From assembly GCA_020724465.1 (NCBI GenBank), contig DYGX01000009.1, positions 152,100-216,099 of the forward strand: 64,000 nucleotides of DNA, in the 5' to 3' direction. This stretch comes from Thermoflexus sp. (GTDB lineage: Bacteria > Chloroflexota > Anaerolineae > Aggregatilineales > Aggregatilineaceae). The notes below the pieces were generated by a model. That model was not told where the DNA came from and ran no database searches. It saw nothing but the letters and a program-made list of their open reading frames with translations. A program made the translations under genes and the position numbers. Numbering within the stretch: position 1 is the first letter of the stretch; each line of letters starts with the position of its first letter. This document shows, in pieces, positions 46,833 through 55,359 of this stretch.

Positions 46833-47738
46833 CTAGCGCCCCGCCAGACCGGTGATGTTGATGCCCTGCACAAAGTAGCGCTGGAAGATCAGGAAGATCA
46901 CCAGCACGGGCAGCATCACGACCAGACTGGCCGCCATAAGCTGATTCCAGGCCGGCGCTCCTCCCGCCGCGAACTCAAACTGGCGCAAGGCAAGCTGCAG
47001 CGTGTATTTGCTCTCGTCTTGCAGGTAGAGCAGCGGACCCATGAAGTCCTGCCAGGCGCCCTGGAATTTGAAGATCGCCACGGTCGCCAGCACTGGGCGC
47101 GAGAGCGGCAGGGCGATGCTCCACCAGATACGCAGTTCTGATGCCCCATCGATCTTCGCTGCTTCAGACAGCTCGATGGGGATGTTGCGCATGAACTGGC
47201 GCATCAGAAAAATCTCAAACCCGGTCGCGCCCAGCCACGACGGAACGGTCAGCGGCAGAAAGGTGTTCACCCAGACCGACGACCCCTGAAAACCATAGGC
47301 CGGCATGCGCGAGAAGATGATGAAGCGCGGGATCATGACAACAACCTCCGGGATCATCATCGTCGCCAGTACCACGCCAAACAGAATATCGCGCCCCGGC
47401 CAGCGCAGCCGCCCAAACGAATAGCCCACCAGCGCGGTGGAGAGCACCGCCCCCGCCGTGCTGACGCTCGTGATGATGAGCGAATTGAGGGTCCACCGCC
47501 CCCACTGCCCAAAACTGAAGGCGTCGCGGTAGTTGCGCCATTCCAGCGTTTGCGGGATCCAGTTCGTGTTCGCCAGGTCCGACGGGGACTTGAGCGAGGT
47601 CGAGACCATCCACAGCACCGGGATGACGAACAGCGCCGTGATCGCAAACAGCGTCAGCCAGGCCACAACGCGCCAGAACCTGAACCGCTGCCAGCCCGAG
47701 AGCTGCCATCTTCTGGTCAAAGCCTGTGTGGTTGCCAT
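46833..47738 (-). CDS. ABC sugar transporter permease, MalG type
   Basis: 301 residues with six membrane helices. The cytoplasmic EAA loop is SEAAKIDGASELRIWWSIALPLSRP, which docks the ATPase. N-terminal cytoplasmic tail is followed by a first helix at about 20-42. Forms the inner-membrane channel with the MalF-type permease encoded 15 bp upstream. Carbohydrate uptake family 1 (CUT1). A GAGGG site precedes the ATG. Confidence 0.95.
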   Translation of the reverse strand: MATTQALTRRWQLSGWQRFRFWRVVAWLTLFAITALFVIPVLWMVSTSLKSPSDLANTNWIPQTLEWRNYRDAFSFGQWGRWTLNSLIITSVSTAGAVLSTALVGYSFGRLRWPGRDILFGVVLATMMIPEVVVMIPRFIIFSRMPAYGFQGSSVWVNTFLPLTVPSWLGATGFEIFLMRQFMRNIPIELSEAAKIDGASELRIWWSIALPLSRPVLATVAIFKFQGAWQDFMGPLLYLQDESKYTLQLALRQFEFAAGGAPAWNQLMAASLVVMLPVLVIFLIFQRYFVQGINITGLAGR

Positions 47739-47753
47739 ACTTTTCCCTCGACC

Positions 47754-48737
47754 TCACGACGTCTCGTAATAGACCCACCGCTTCGACATCGCCAGTTGGA
47801 AAAGCGTGATGGTCAGGATGATGGCGAAGAGGATCCAGGCCAGAGCCGACGCATACCCCATCTGCAGTCCGTGCGGCCCGACGCGCCCAAACGCGCGGTT
47901 GTACAGGTAGAGCACATAGAACAACATGGACTGGCGCGGGCCGCCGATGTTCGAGCGCGTGCCAGAAATGATATAGGCCGTCGTGAAAATCTGGAACGTG
48001 CCGATGATGCTGGTCACAATCTGGAAGAAGATCGCCGGCGAGATCATGGGCAGCGTGATGTGCCACGTCTTGCGCCAGGCATTCGCCCCGTCGATCTCCG
48101 CCGCTTCGTAAAGCGTTTCGGGAATCCCTTTCAGGCTCGCCAGGTAGATCAGCACATTGTTACCGATGAACCACATCCCCATCACGATCAGCCCTGGCTT
48201 GGTCCACGCGGGATCGGTGAACCAGGCCGGGCCGTTGATCCCGATCACATCCAGCCCGCTGTTGAGCAGACCGTTCGGTGACAGAATCCACTGCCACAGG
48301 TAGATCGACGCCACACCGGCCAGCACGGACGGAAAGTAGATCAGGGTGCGGAATATCCTGTCGCCCGGCAGGTTCATGTTCAGCAGCATGGCGATGCCCA
48401 GCGCCACCGACATCACAATCGGCGTCTTGTACAGCACCATCCAGAACGTGTTTTCCAAAGCCTTATAGAAACGCGGATCGTCGATGATCTGCTGGTAATT
48501 CTGCAGGCCGATCCACTGCGGGTCCTGAACGATGTTGTAGCGGGTGAAGCTGGCATAGAGCGAAAAGAGCATCGGCCAGGCGGTGAAGAGAACGAATCCG
48601 ATGATCCACGGCGAGGCAAACAGCCAGCCCGTCAGCGCTTCGCGGTAGGAAAGCTTCCAGGCAAAGCGCGGGCGGCGCGCGGACGCCACAGCCGGGCCAG
48701 GCGAGCCGGACTGCGTGCCGGGAACTGTCACACTCAT
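47754..48737 (-). CDS. ABC sugar transporter permease, MalF type
   Basis: 327 residues from an ATG at 48737 with a strong AAGGAG. Six to seven membrane helices; the EAA loop is YEAAEIDGANAWRKTWHITLPMISP. CUT1 family partner of the MalG-type permease. Separated from the binding-protein gene by 112 bp that hold a long inverted repeat. No ATP-binding subunit is encoded in the operon, as is usual when one shared MsmK-like ATPase serves several importers. Confidence 0.95.
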   Translation of the reverse strand: MSVTVPGTQSGSPGPAVASARRPRFAWKLSYREALTGWLFASPWIIGFVLFTAWPMLFSLYASFTRYNIVQDPQWIGLQNYQQIIDDPRFYKALENTFWMVLYKTPIVMSVALGIAMLLNMNLPGDRIFRTLIYFPSVLAGVASIYLWQWILSPNGLLNSGLDVIGINGPAWFTDPAWTKPGLIVMGMWFIGNNVLIYLASLKGIPETLYEAAEIDGANAWRKTWHITLPMISPAIFFQIVTSIIGTFQIFTTAYIISGTRSNIGGPRQSMLFYVLYLYNRAFGRVGPHGLQMGYASALAWILFAIILTITLFQLAMSKRWVYYETS

Positions 48738-48754
48738 GCTCTGCTCCTTCAAAT

Positions 48755-48823
48755 GTAGGGAGAGCGAGGCCGGGTCGCTGCGGCGCATCCACGCGCGGCG
48801 GCCCGTTCCCCAGCTCTCCCTAC
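48755..48823 (-). promoter_or_regulatory. Long stem-loop between binding-protein and permease genes
   Basis: An 11-bp perfect inverted repeat (GTAGGGAGAGC at 48755-48765, GCTCTCCCTAC at 48813-48823) encloses 47 bases that can form a second inner GC stem. Placed after the binding-protein stop, it could stabilise that message or limit read-through to the permeases, as known for maltose-type operons. Confidence 0.55.
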
Positions 48824-48849
48824 CCGGACAGGTCACATATGCCCGCCGC

Positions 48850-50166
48850 TTAGAACTCAGCGTCCACGAGCGCCTGGGCGTCGGCCAGCATGTCCTCGGC
48901 ACTCAGCGTGCCGTACCAGACATCTTCCTGCATCAGGCCGATCGTGTCGTTGAACCAGTTGCTGTACTCCGGCACGTAGGGGATCAGCTTGCCGTGCTCC
49001 ATCGAGCTGACAAAGAACTGCCAGATCGGCTCGGCCATCAGCACCGGGTCATAGGCGGCTTCCATGTAGGTCGGGATGGCGTAAGTGTCGCGCGCCCAGG
49101 AAACGTTGGCCTCGTAGCCAGACGCGCACTTGATGAACTCCCAGGCCTCGTCGGGGTGGGCCGCGCCGGTCGGGATCGACAGGGCAAACCCGCCGCTCCA
49201 GGTCGCCGGCTCTACCTTGTAGGGGATAATCCCCGCGCTCCACTCCATATTGACCTGCGAGCCATCCGCCAGTGTGGTCCGCGGGCGATAGAACGCAAGC
49301 TGCGAGTGATAGCCGGCCACATCGACCTTCATCACCACCGCGTTGGACATAAACGCGTCGTTGGGCGGAGCGCCGTACTGGGCCAGGAACTCCTGCACCT
49401 TCTCCCAGCCGCCGTAGCGTTCGATCCACTGCTGCAGCCACTGCACCGTCTCGAGCACCACCGGATCATCGATCACCGGGCGCCCGTTCTGAACCCACTC
49501 GTGGCCGTTCGTCATAGCCCACAGGTCCAGCCCCACGTTGCCGTACAGCGGGAAGAACGCCATCCGCTTGAGGCTGCCGTCCTCGTTCCACTGATCCAGC
49601 GCGTCGGCGTATTCCCACAGCTCGTCCCAGCTTTCGGGCGGGCGATCAAAGCCGGCCTCGTCCAGCAGGGTCTTGTTGTAGAACAGCACGCGCACGTCCG
49701 TCTCGAATGGGATGCCGTAGCTCTCGCCCTCGTACAGGGTCTGCTCCCAGACGAACGGCCAGAAGACACTGGTGTCCAGGCCGTCCCGCTCGATGTAGGG
49801 CTGTAGACTCTGCTCGATCCCATCCGCCGCGATGCGCGGAAGCTGCGGGCGGTCTTCGACGATCACATCCGGCATCCCGGTGCCCGCCGCCACCGCCGCG
49901 ATGTTAGCGGTCCAGATCTCGCCCCAGGGCTTGAAGACCTCGTTGACCTTAATGCCGTCCATCTGCGCCTCGCAGATGGCGACCACACGACGGATCGCTG
50001 TGCGGCGTACCGGCGATCCCCAGAAGTGCCAGAAGGTAATCTCCGTCTCGCCGTCCTGGGCCAGCGCCGTGCCCGCAGTGCGCAGGGTCGGCACACTGAT
50101 ATCGGCCACCGGCACAGCCACGGCCATCACCAGAACAACCGCAATCAACCAGTGCAGCTTTTTCAT
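48850..50166 (-). CDS. ABC sugar transporter solute-binding protein
   Basis: 438 residues, ATG after AAAGGAA. Signal peptide (about 1-37, ALAQ) with no clear lipobox Cys, so the anchor is uncertain. CUT1 binding-protein features: ITFWHFWGSP, TGMPDVIVEDRPQLPR, YGIPFETDVRVLFYNKTLLDEAGF and SGGFALSIPTGAAHPDEAWEFI. Captures the glycan-derived oligosaccharide outside the membrane for the two permeases downstream. Aromatic-rich C-terminal part suits stacking to sugar rings. Confidence 0.95.
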   Translation of the reverse strand: MKKLHWLIAVVLVMAVAVPVADISVPTLRTAGTALAQDGETEITFWHFWGSPVRRTAIRRVVAICEAQMDGIKVNEVFKPWGEIWTANIAAVAAGTGMPDVIVEDRPQLPRIAADGIEQSLQPYIERDGLDTSVFWPFVWEQTLYEGESYGIPFETDVRVLFYNKTLLDEAGFDRPPESWDELWEYADALDQWNEDGSLKRMAFFPLYGNVGLDLWAMTNGHEWVQNGRPVIDDPVVLETVQWLQQWIERYGGWEKVQEFLAQYGAPPNDAFMSNAVVMKVDVAGYHSQLAFYRPRTTLADGSQVNMEWSAGIIPYKVEPATWSGGFALSIPTGAAHPDEAWEFIKCASGYEANVSWARDTYAIPTYMEAAYDPVLMAEPIWQFFVSSMEHGKLIPYVPEYSNWFNDTIGLMQEDVWYGTLSAEDMLADAQALVDAEF

Positions 50167-50293
50167 CAGAGTTCCTTTCGTGACTCGCTAAACGGTGAGA
50201 TTCACGTTTTTTGACATTTGAGAACCGGGCCGGACGATAACTTCCCGCGCACCTCCTTTCTCCCAGTGAACCAGCGGGGAGTCGATAGCGCAC

Positions 50294-51538
50294 TCACATC
50301 CAACGCTGGGGTTGTTCCAGCACCTGGCGATGCACAGCCGCGACGCTGCCAAACAGGCACGTGTCGGCGCCGTGTGCGGCGAACGTGATCTCGCAGTCTT
50401 TGCGTACCCAACGCAGCGCTTCGGTCGCCACCACATCTTCGATCACCGGCAGCAGCCACCGGTGCCCCAGGCTGAGCACGCCACCGATCACGACCAGATC
50501 CGGGTTCAGCATATTGATCAGGTTCGCCAGCCCGACGCCGAGCCAGTGACCGATCTCGGTCAGGGCAGACTGAGCCAGGCGATCCCCCTGATCCGCCGCG
50601 TCCACGATCATGGCGACCGTGATCTGCGCCGGGTCGTGCGCCATCTCGCGCAGCAGCGACGCTTCGCCACCCGCCAGACGCTCGCGCACGCGCTGGAGCA
50701 GCGCCATCTGGCTGGCGTGCGTCTCCCAACAGCCGACGCGCCCGCAGTTGCAGCGGCGCCCGGTGTCGGTCACGGTCATATGCCCCACTTCGCCGGCAAA
50801 CCCGCTTGTCCCGCGCAGGATGTCGCCATGCGTCACGATGCGCCCCCCCAAGCCGCCCTGCGTGCTGAGATAGAGCACGTTGTTGTGGTTCTGCGCAGCG
50901 CCAAAATAGCTTTCGCCCAGCGCCGACACGCTGGCGACGTTGTCCACAAAGACCGGGATGTTCAGCCGCGCTTCCAGCATTTGCTTGAGCGGCACATCCG
51001 ACCAACCCAGGTTGGGCGCGAACAGCAGCGTGCCCGTCACCGTGTCCACCAGACCGGGCACGCCCAGCCCCAGCCCGAAGACGCGCTCGCTCTGCTGGCG
51101 GGCAACGTCATATGCGGCGCTGAAGACGCGCATCGCCTGCTCAAGCACCGCGTCCTGGCTGGCGTTGGGGAGCATGGTTTCTTCGAAGCGGGCATGGATT
51201 GTCGGCGTGAAATCGGTGACGATGGCGGAGACAGTGGGGAAGCCGATTTCCGCGCCGATGATCGTGCCGGCCTGGGCGTTGAGCCGCAACGGGATCGCGG
51301 GGCGTCCGGTCGGAGAGGCCTGCACGCCGTCCTCGCAGACCAGGTTGCTGCCGATCAGCTCGCGCACCAGACGCGTGATCGTGGCCCGGTTCAGCCCGGT
51401 GATCTGCGCCAGGTCAGTGCGCGTCAGCACGCCGTAACGCCGGAGCAGATCGAGCAGCGCCGCCAGGTTGCGCTGGCGAAGGGCCGACTGGTCGCCGGCA
51501 TAGCGCGCGTTCGAGGAGCCAACACCAGACGTCGTCAT
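50294..51538 (-). CDS. ROK-family transcriptional regulator
   Basis: 414 residues. N-terminal winged helix: YGVLTRTDLAQITGLNRATI and the following TRLVRELIGSNLV. The ROK domain has the zinc motif RCNCGRVGCWETHA and FAGEVGHMTV, but the ATP-binding DxGxT loop is degenerate (GAEIGFPTVSAIVTDF), so it is a sensor like NagC, Mlc or XylR rather than a kinase. First gene of the large operon and divergent from the URO-D/GH38 pair; its likely operator is the palindrome at 51577-51594. Confidence 0.95.
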   Translation of the reverse strand: MTTSGVGSSNARYAGDQSALRQRNLAALLDLLRRYGVLTRTDLAQITGLNRATITRLVRELIGSNLVCEDGVQASPTGRPAIPLRLNAQAGTIIGAEIGFPTVSAIVTDFTPTIHARFEETMLPNASQDAVLEQAMRVFSAAYDVARQQSERVFGLGLGVPGLVDTVTGTLLFAPNLGWSDVPLKQMLEARLNIPVFVDNVASVSALGESYFGAAQNHNNVLYLSTQGGLGGRIVTHGDILRGTSGFAGEVGHMTVTDTGRRCNCGRVGCWETHASQMALLQRVRERLAGGEASLLREMAHDPAQITVAMIVDAADQGDRLAQSALTEIGHWLGVGLANLINMLNPDLVVIGGVLSLGHRWLLPVIEDVVATEALRWVRKDCEITFAAHGADTCLFGSVAAVHRQVLEQPQRWM

Positions 51539-51556
51539 AATCGGCTGACAGCCTTA

Positions 51557-51616
51557 GTTGCTTTCTGCAAGCAATTATATATAATTTATTATATAGTCGG
51601 TTTTTTGCCGCCGTCA
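51557..51616. promoter_or_regulatory. Overlapping divergent promoters with ROK-type operator
   Basis: Minus-strand promoter: TTGACG (51616-51611) and TATAAT (51592-51587), spacer 18, for the ROK gene. Plus-strand promoter: TTGCTT (51557-51562) and TATAAT (51579-51584), spacer 16, for the URO-D/GH38 pair. Both -10 boxes fall in the AT-rich palindrome TATATAA-TTTA-TTATATA at 51577-51594. One bound repressor would block both. AT-rich palindromes are typical for ROK regulators. Confidence 0.65.
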
Positions 51617-51670
51617 AGCCTGACCAGAACTCTTAGCCGGGGCCGGACCCGCACCGCGCCAGAGTGAGCC

Positions 51671-52684
51671 ATGCCGCCTTCACACCCCGCCAACCCACCC
51701 GCTTCCCCGTCCCGCACGCCGCCCATGACCCCGCGCGAGCGGTTCATCGCCGCGCTGGAACGCCGCCCGCTCACCGGGCGCGTGCCGCATTTCGAGCTGG
51801 TCTTCTTCCTCACCATGGAAGCCTTCGGCAAGGTGCACCCGTCGCACCGCAACTACGAGCAGTGGCTGCAGATGGAAGAGCGCGAGCGCCAGCTTCATCG
51901 CGAGGACATGGCCGACCTCTACCTGGCGACGGCCGAGCGCTACGAGCACAGCGCTATCTTCCTACACCCCAACCCCGGCACCCTTGAGGAAACGATTCGC
52001 CTGATCGACCTGATCCGCGAGAAAAGCGGCGACCGCTATTTCCTGATGCGGCACGGCGACGTCACCTTCGGCATCCCCGACGGCAGGCAGATGACCGAAT
52101 TCTGCTACCGGCTGGCCGACGAGCCGGACAAGCTCAAAGCCGAGGCGCAGGCCAACGTCGACGCCATGCTGCGCAAGGCCGAGGTGCTGGCCCGGCATGG
52201 CGGGCTGGACGGCTTCGCCCTGTGCACAGACTACTGCTTCAACACCGGGCCGTTCCTCAGCCCGGCGCAGTTCAGCGAGTTCGTAACGCCGTACCTGGCG
52301 CAGCTCACGCGCGGGATGCGCGACCTGGGCTTCTACGTCATCAAGCACACCGACGGCAACATCATGCCGATCATCGACCAGCTGGTCGAAACCGGGCCGC
52401 ACGCGCTGCATTCGCTCGATCCCCAGGCCGGGGTGGATATCGCCGAGGTCAAGCGGCGCTATGGGAATCAGATCTGCCTGATCGGGAATGTCAACTGCGG
52501 CCTGATGGATACCGGGACCGACGAAGAGGTGATCGAGTCTGCCCGCTACGCTCTGCGGCACGGGATGCCCGGCGGCGGCTATATCTTCTCGACCAGTAAC
52601 TGTATCTACACCGGGATGCCCCTGCGCCGCTACGAGCTGATCCTGGACGTCTGGCGGCGAGAGGGCAACTATCCGGAGCGCTGA
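51671..52684 (+). CDS. Uroporphyrinogen-decarboxylase-family protein, second paralogue
   Basis: 337 residues from ATG 51671 (an ATG at 51725, 18 codons later, starts at the conserved MTPRERF block and is an equal candidate). URO-D barrel with GLDGFALCTDYCFNTGPFLS, FYVIKHTDGNIMPIIDQL and LIGNVNCGLMDTGTDEEV. Where the other paralogue has His-x-Cys, this one has His-x-Asp, so the zinc-methyltransferase site is not conserved and chemistry may differ. Starts the plus-strand unit with GH38, 33 bp before it. Confidence 0.82.
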   Translation: MPPSHPANPPASPSRTPPMTPRERFIAALERRPLTGRVPHFELVFFLTMEAFGKVHPSHRNYEQWLQMEERERQLHREDMADLYLATAERYEHSAIFLHPNPGTLEETIRLIDLIREKSGDRYFLMRHGDVTFGIPDGRQMTEFCYRLADEPDKLKAEAQANVDAMLRKAEVLARHGGLDGFALCTDYCFNTGPFLSPAQFSEFVTPYLAQLTRGMRDLGFYVIKHTDGNIMPIIDQLVETGPHALHSLDPQAGVDIAEVKRRYGNQICLIGNVNCGLMDTGTDEEVIESARYALRHGMPGGGYIFSTSNCIYTGMPLRRYELILDVWRREGNYPER

Positions 52685-52717
52685 CGGAATTCACGCCTCA
52701 TAAGGAGTCTGCGGCAT

Positions 52718-55264
52718 ATGCCCGGCAAACCGATCGTGCACCTGGTCTGCAACGCGCATATCGATCCGGTGTGGAAATGGCCGTGGGAAGAAGGCGCGCG
52801 CGAGGCGATCTCGACCTTTCACACCGCCGCCGACCTGCTCGAAGCCTATCCTGAGTTCATCTTCACCCACAACGAGAGCGTGCTCTACGAGTGGGTCGAA
52901 CTCTACGACCCGCCCCTCTTCGAGCGCATCCGCGCGCTGGTGCGCGCCGGGCGCTGGCATATCAGCGGCGGGTGGTATTTGCAGCCGGACGTGAACCTGC
53001 CCGGCGGCGAAACGCTGGTGCGCTGCATCCTCGAAGGGCGGCGCTATTTCGACGACAAATTCGGCGTGCGTCCAGCCGTCGCCTACAACTTCGACTCGTT
53101 CGGGCACGCCGGCAGCCTGCCCCAACTGCTCGCCCAGAGCGGCTTCCGGCTGTACATCCACTGCCGGCCGGTCGTCAAACAGCTTGCCCTGCCCGCGCCG
53201 CTCTATCGCTGGCAGGGACCGGATGGGACGGCCGTGCTGGCGCTGCGCCCGGCGGGCGTCTTCTACTGCACGCCCAATCGCGAGTACAGCGTCGAACGCC
53301 AGGACGCGGTGCAGCAGGCACGCACCGGGATCGCGCTGGCTCGCGCCACCGGACAGGACGTGCTAGTGCCCTGGGGTCTGGGCGATCACGGCGGCGGGCC
53401 GACGCGCGACGACCTGGACGCCTTCCGCGCACTGTTCGAGGAGATGGCCGACGCGGATGTCGAGGTCCGCCACAGCACGCCGGAAGCGTTCCTGGAGCGC
53501 GTGCAGGCCCAGGCCGAGACGTACCCGCTGGTCACCGGCGAGATCCAGCGCACCGCGCCCGGCTGCTACACCTCGGTCGCGCCGATCAAGCGCCGCATGC
53601 GCCAGGGCGAGGCGCTGCTGGCCTCTGCCGAGCGCTGGGCGGCGATCGCGTGGTGGCGCGGGGGACGCGCCTATCCGGCGGACGCGCTGCGCGAAGCCTG
53701 GAAGCGGCAGTGTTTCAACACCTTTCACGACATCCTGCCCGGCACGCTGATCGAAACAGCCTTGCCGGGCGTGATGGATATGTTCGGCGCGGCGGCGGAC
53801 ACGGCCCGGCGGATTATCATGGGCAGCCAGAGCGCCGTGTTGCCCAACGTCGAGCCGCAACCAGGCACGATCCCGCTCTATGTGCTCAACCCGCACAGCA
53901 TGCCGCTGCGCGGATTCGTCGGGACGAACTTCCTGCGCGCCTACCATCCCGTGCAGAACCGGGGGCCGTTTGCGCTCTATGACGACCGGGGCCAGCGCGT
54001 CATTCACCAGGAGCGCGGCGGCTCGCCAACCCTGGAAGGCAGCAGTATGCAGCCCTTTGTGGGGTTCGTGGCCGAGGTTCCGCCGCTCTCCGCGCGCCGC
54101 TACGAGATCCGCTTCGAAGACACACCGCTTCCGCCCGGCGCCCCGCTGGACGTGTCCGAGGATGCGGACGGCATCACCGTGCAGAACACGTGGTGGACCG
54201 CCCGCTTCGACCGGGCAAGCGGCGGCCTGGCGCGCCTCACCGAGCGAGCCGGCGGGCGCGAACTGTTGCGCGAGCCGACCCGCCTGATCGCCGCGCACGA
54301 CACGCCGAACGCGTGGGGCGGCTTCGCCGACGCCGTGCACAGCCGCGTCCTGGCCGCGTTCGAGCCGCTGGACAGCGCGGCAGTGGGCGCGTTCACCGGC
54401 CAGGAAGACGACCGGCGCGGCCAGGCGGTCCGCGTGCTGCATCAGGGGCCGGTCGCCGTCACGGTTGAGTGTCTGACCGGCTGGCAGCACACCCGCGCCA
54501 GCCTGAAGGCAACCTTCTACGCCGACCTGCCCCACATTGATCTCGACGTGCGCCTGCATATGCAGGCCCGGCAGAAGATGATCAAGCTGCTTCTGCCGTT
54601 TGACCTGCCCGGCGCGCGCGCCTGGTGCGAGGTCCCCTACGGGATCGCAGAGCGGACCGCCGACGCCAGCGAGCATTCCTGCGTGCGCTGGGTCCGGCTG
54701 GAGACGCCGGAACACGTGATCGGAGTCGCCAACAACGGAGTATCCGGGTTCCATGCCGGGCCGGACGGGACGCTGGGCCTCAGCCTGAGCCGGGGCGCCG
54801 TTCACGCCTGCGGCGACGAGCGCCCCACGCTCGACCCCAATCGCTCGTATGCGTTCATGGATCAGGAGACGATCGACACGCGCTTCCGGCTGGTGGCGGG
54901 GTCCGACCGCGCCGCCACCGGGCACGCGCTGGTGCTGGCCGCGCTGGAGCTGAATCACCCGCTGGAGTACTTTTTCAGCTATCACCCGCCCACACCGCCC
55001 GAAGGCGCGCCCGCGCAGCCCGCGCCGTTTCTGGCAGTCGAGCCGCCGCAGGTGATCCTTGGCGCGCTGAAGAAAGCGGACCGTCAGGATGCGCTGATCG
55101 CGCGCCTTCACGAGACGTCCGGCGCCCCCGCCCGCGCGATGCTCCGGCTGGAAGGCGGCCCGCCGGTGACGTTCGACCTGCGCGCCTACGAGGTCAAGAC
55201 GCTGCGCATCTCCCGGCAGGCCGGCGAGATCGTGTGGGCCGAGAGCAACCTGCTGGAAGAGTAG
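52718..55264 (+). CDS. Glycoside hydrolase family 38, alpha-mannosidase, second copy
   Basis: 848 residues, ATG after AAGGAG. N-terminal NAHIDPVWKWPWEEG, then YNFDSFGHAGSLPQLLAQ with the nucleophile Asp, TFHDILPGTLIETALPG in the helical domain and a long beta-rich C-terminal region with MQARQKMIKLLLPFDLP. No signal peptide. It differs enough from the GH38 at 34206-36656 to suggest a different mannosyl linkage. Expressed with the second URO-D paralogue from the divergent ROK-controlled promoter. Confidence 0.93.
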   Translation: MPGKPIVHLVCNAHIDPVWKWPWEEGAREAISTFHTAADLLEAYPEFIFTHNESVLYEWVELYDPPLFERIRALVRAGRWHISGGWYLQPDVNLPGGETLVRCILEGRRYFDDKFGVRPAVAYNFDSFGHAGSLPQLLAQSGFRLYIHCRPVVKQLALPAPLYRWQGPDGTAVLALRPAGVFYCTPNREYSVERQDAVQQARTGIALARATGQDVLVPWGLGDHGGGPTRDDLDAFRALFEEMADADVEVRHSTPEAFLERVQAQAETYPLVTGEIQRTAPGCYTSVAPIKRRMRQGEALLASAERWAAIAWWRGGRAYPADALREAWKRQCFNTFHDILPGTLIETALPGVMDMFGAAADTARRIIMGSQSAVLPNVEPQPGTIPLYVLNPHSMPLRGFVGTNFLRAYHPVQNRGPFALYDDRGQRVIHQERGGSPTLEGSSMQPFVGFVAEVPPLSARRYEIRFEDTPLPPGAPLDVSEDADGITVQNTWWTARFDRASGGLARLTERAGGRELLREPTRLIAAHDTPNAWGGFADAVHSRVLAAFEPLDSAAVGAFTGQEDDRRGQAVRVLHQGPVAVTVECLTGWQHTRASLKATFYADLPHIDLDVRLHMQARQKMIKLLLPFDLPGARAWCEVPYGIAERTADASEHSCVRWVRLETPEHVIGVANNGVSGFHAGPDGTLGLSLSRGAVHACGDERPTLDPNRSYAFMDQETIDTRFRLVAGSDRAATGHALVLAALELNHPLEYFFSYHPPTPPEGAPAQPAPFLAVEPPQVILGALKKADRQDALIARLHETSGAPARAMLRLEGGPPVTFDLRAYEVKTLRISRQAGEIVWAESNLLEE

Positions 55265-55300
55265 ACACGCCAGGCTGTAAGGCGGCCTTGCCAGACAGCA

Positions 55301-55326
55301 CCGGGGCGGTCTTGCGACCGCCCCGG
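55301..55326. terminator. Terminator between convergent GH38 and decaheme genes
   Basis: A perfect 11-bp stem (CCGGGGCGGTC / GACCGCCCCGG) with a 4-base loop TTGC, 37 bases after the GH38 stop and 33 before the cytochrome stop on the other strand. Can act in both directions. Confidence 0.7.
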
Positions 55327-55359
55327 ATGATTCACACTCAGCAGACGTGCGCGCAGGGA

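Larger units (their letters stand above)
29688..51538 (-). other. 16-gene glycan import and degradation operon
   Basis: All genes from the ROK regulator to the DUF1537 kinase lie on the minus strand. From the permeases onward no gap exceeds about 21 bp; six neighbouring pairs overlap by 1-4 bases and one by 20. Larger gaps (112 and 127 bp) flank only the solute-binding protein gene. The content combines an ABC sugar importer, five glycosidases, two aldolase-type proteins, two sugar kinases and three proteins of unclear role. Mannose-type enzymes (GH38, GH2) suggest a mannose-containing glycan. Co-transcription is inferred from spacing. Confidence 0.7.

Noticed and set aside
50211..50239. TTGACA on the plus strand between the binding-protein and ROK genes
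   Set aside because: It points into the ROK gene in antisense and has no good -10 at the right distance; probably chance.
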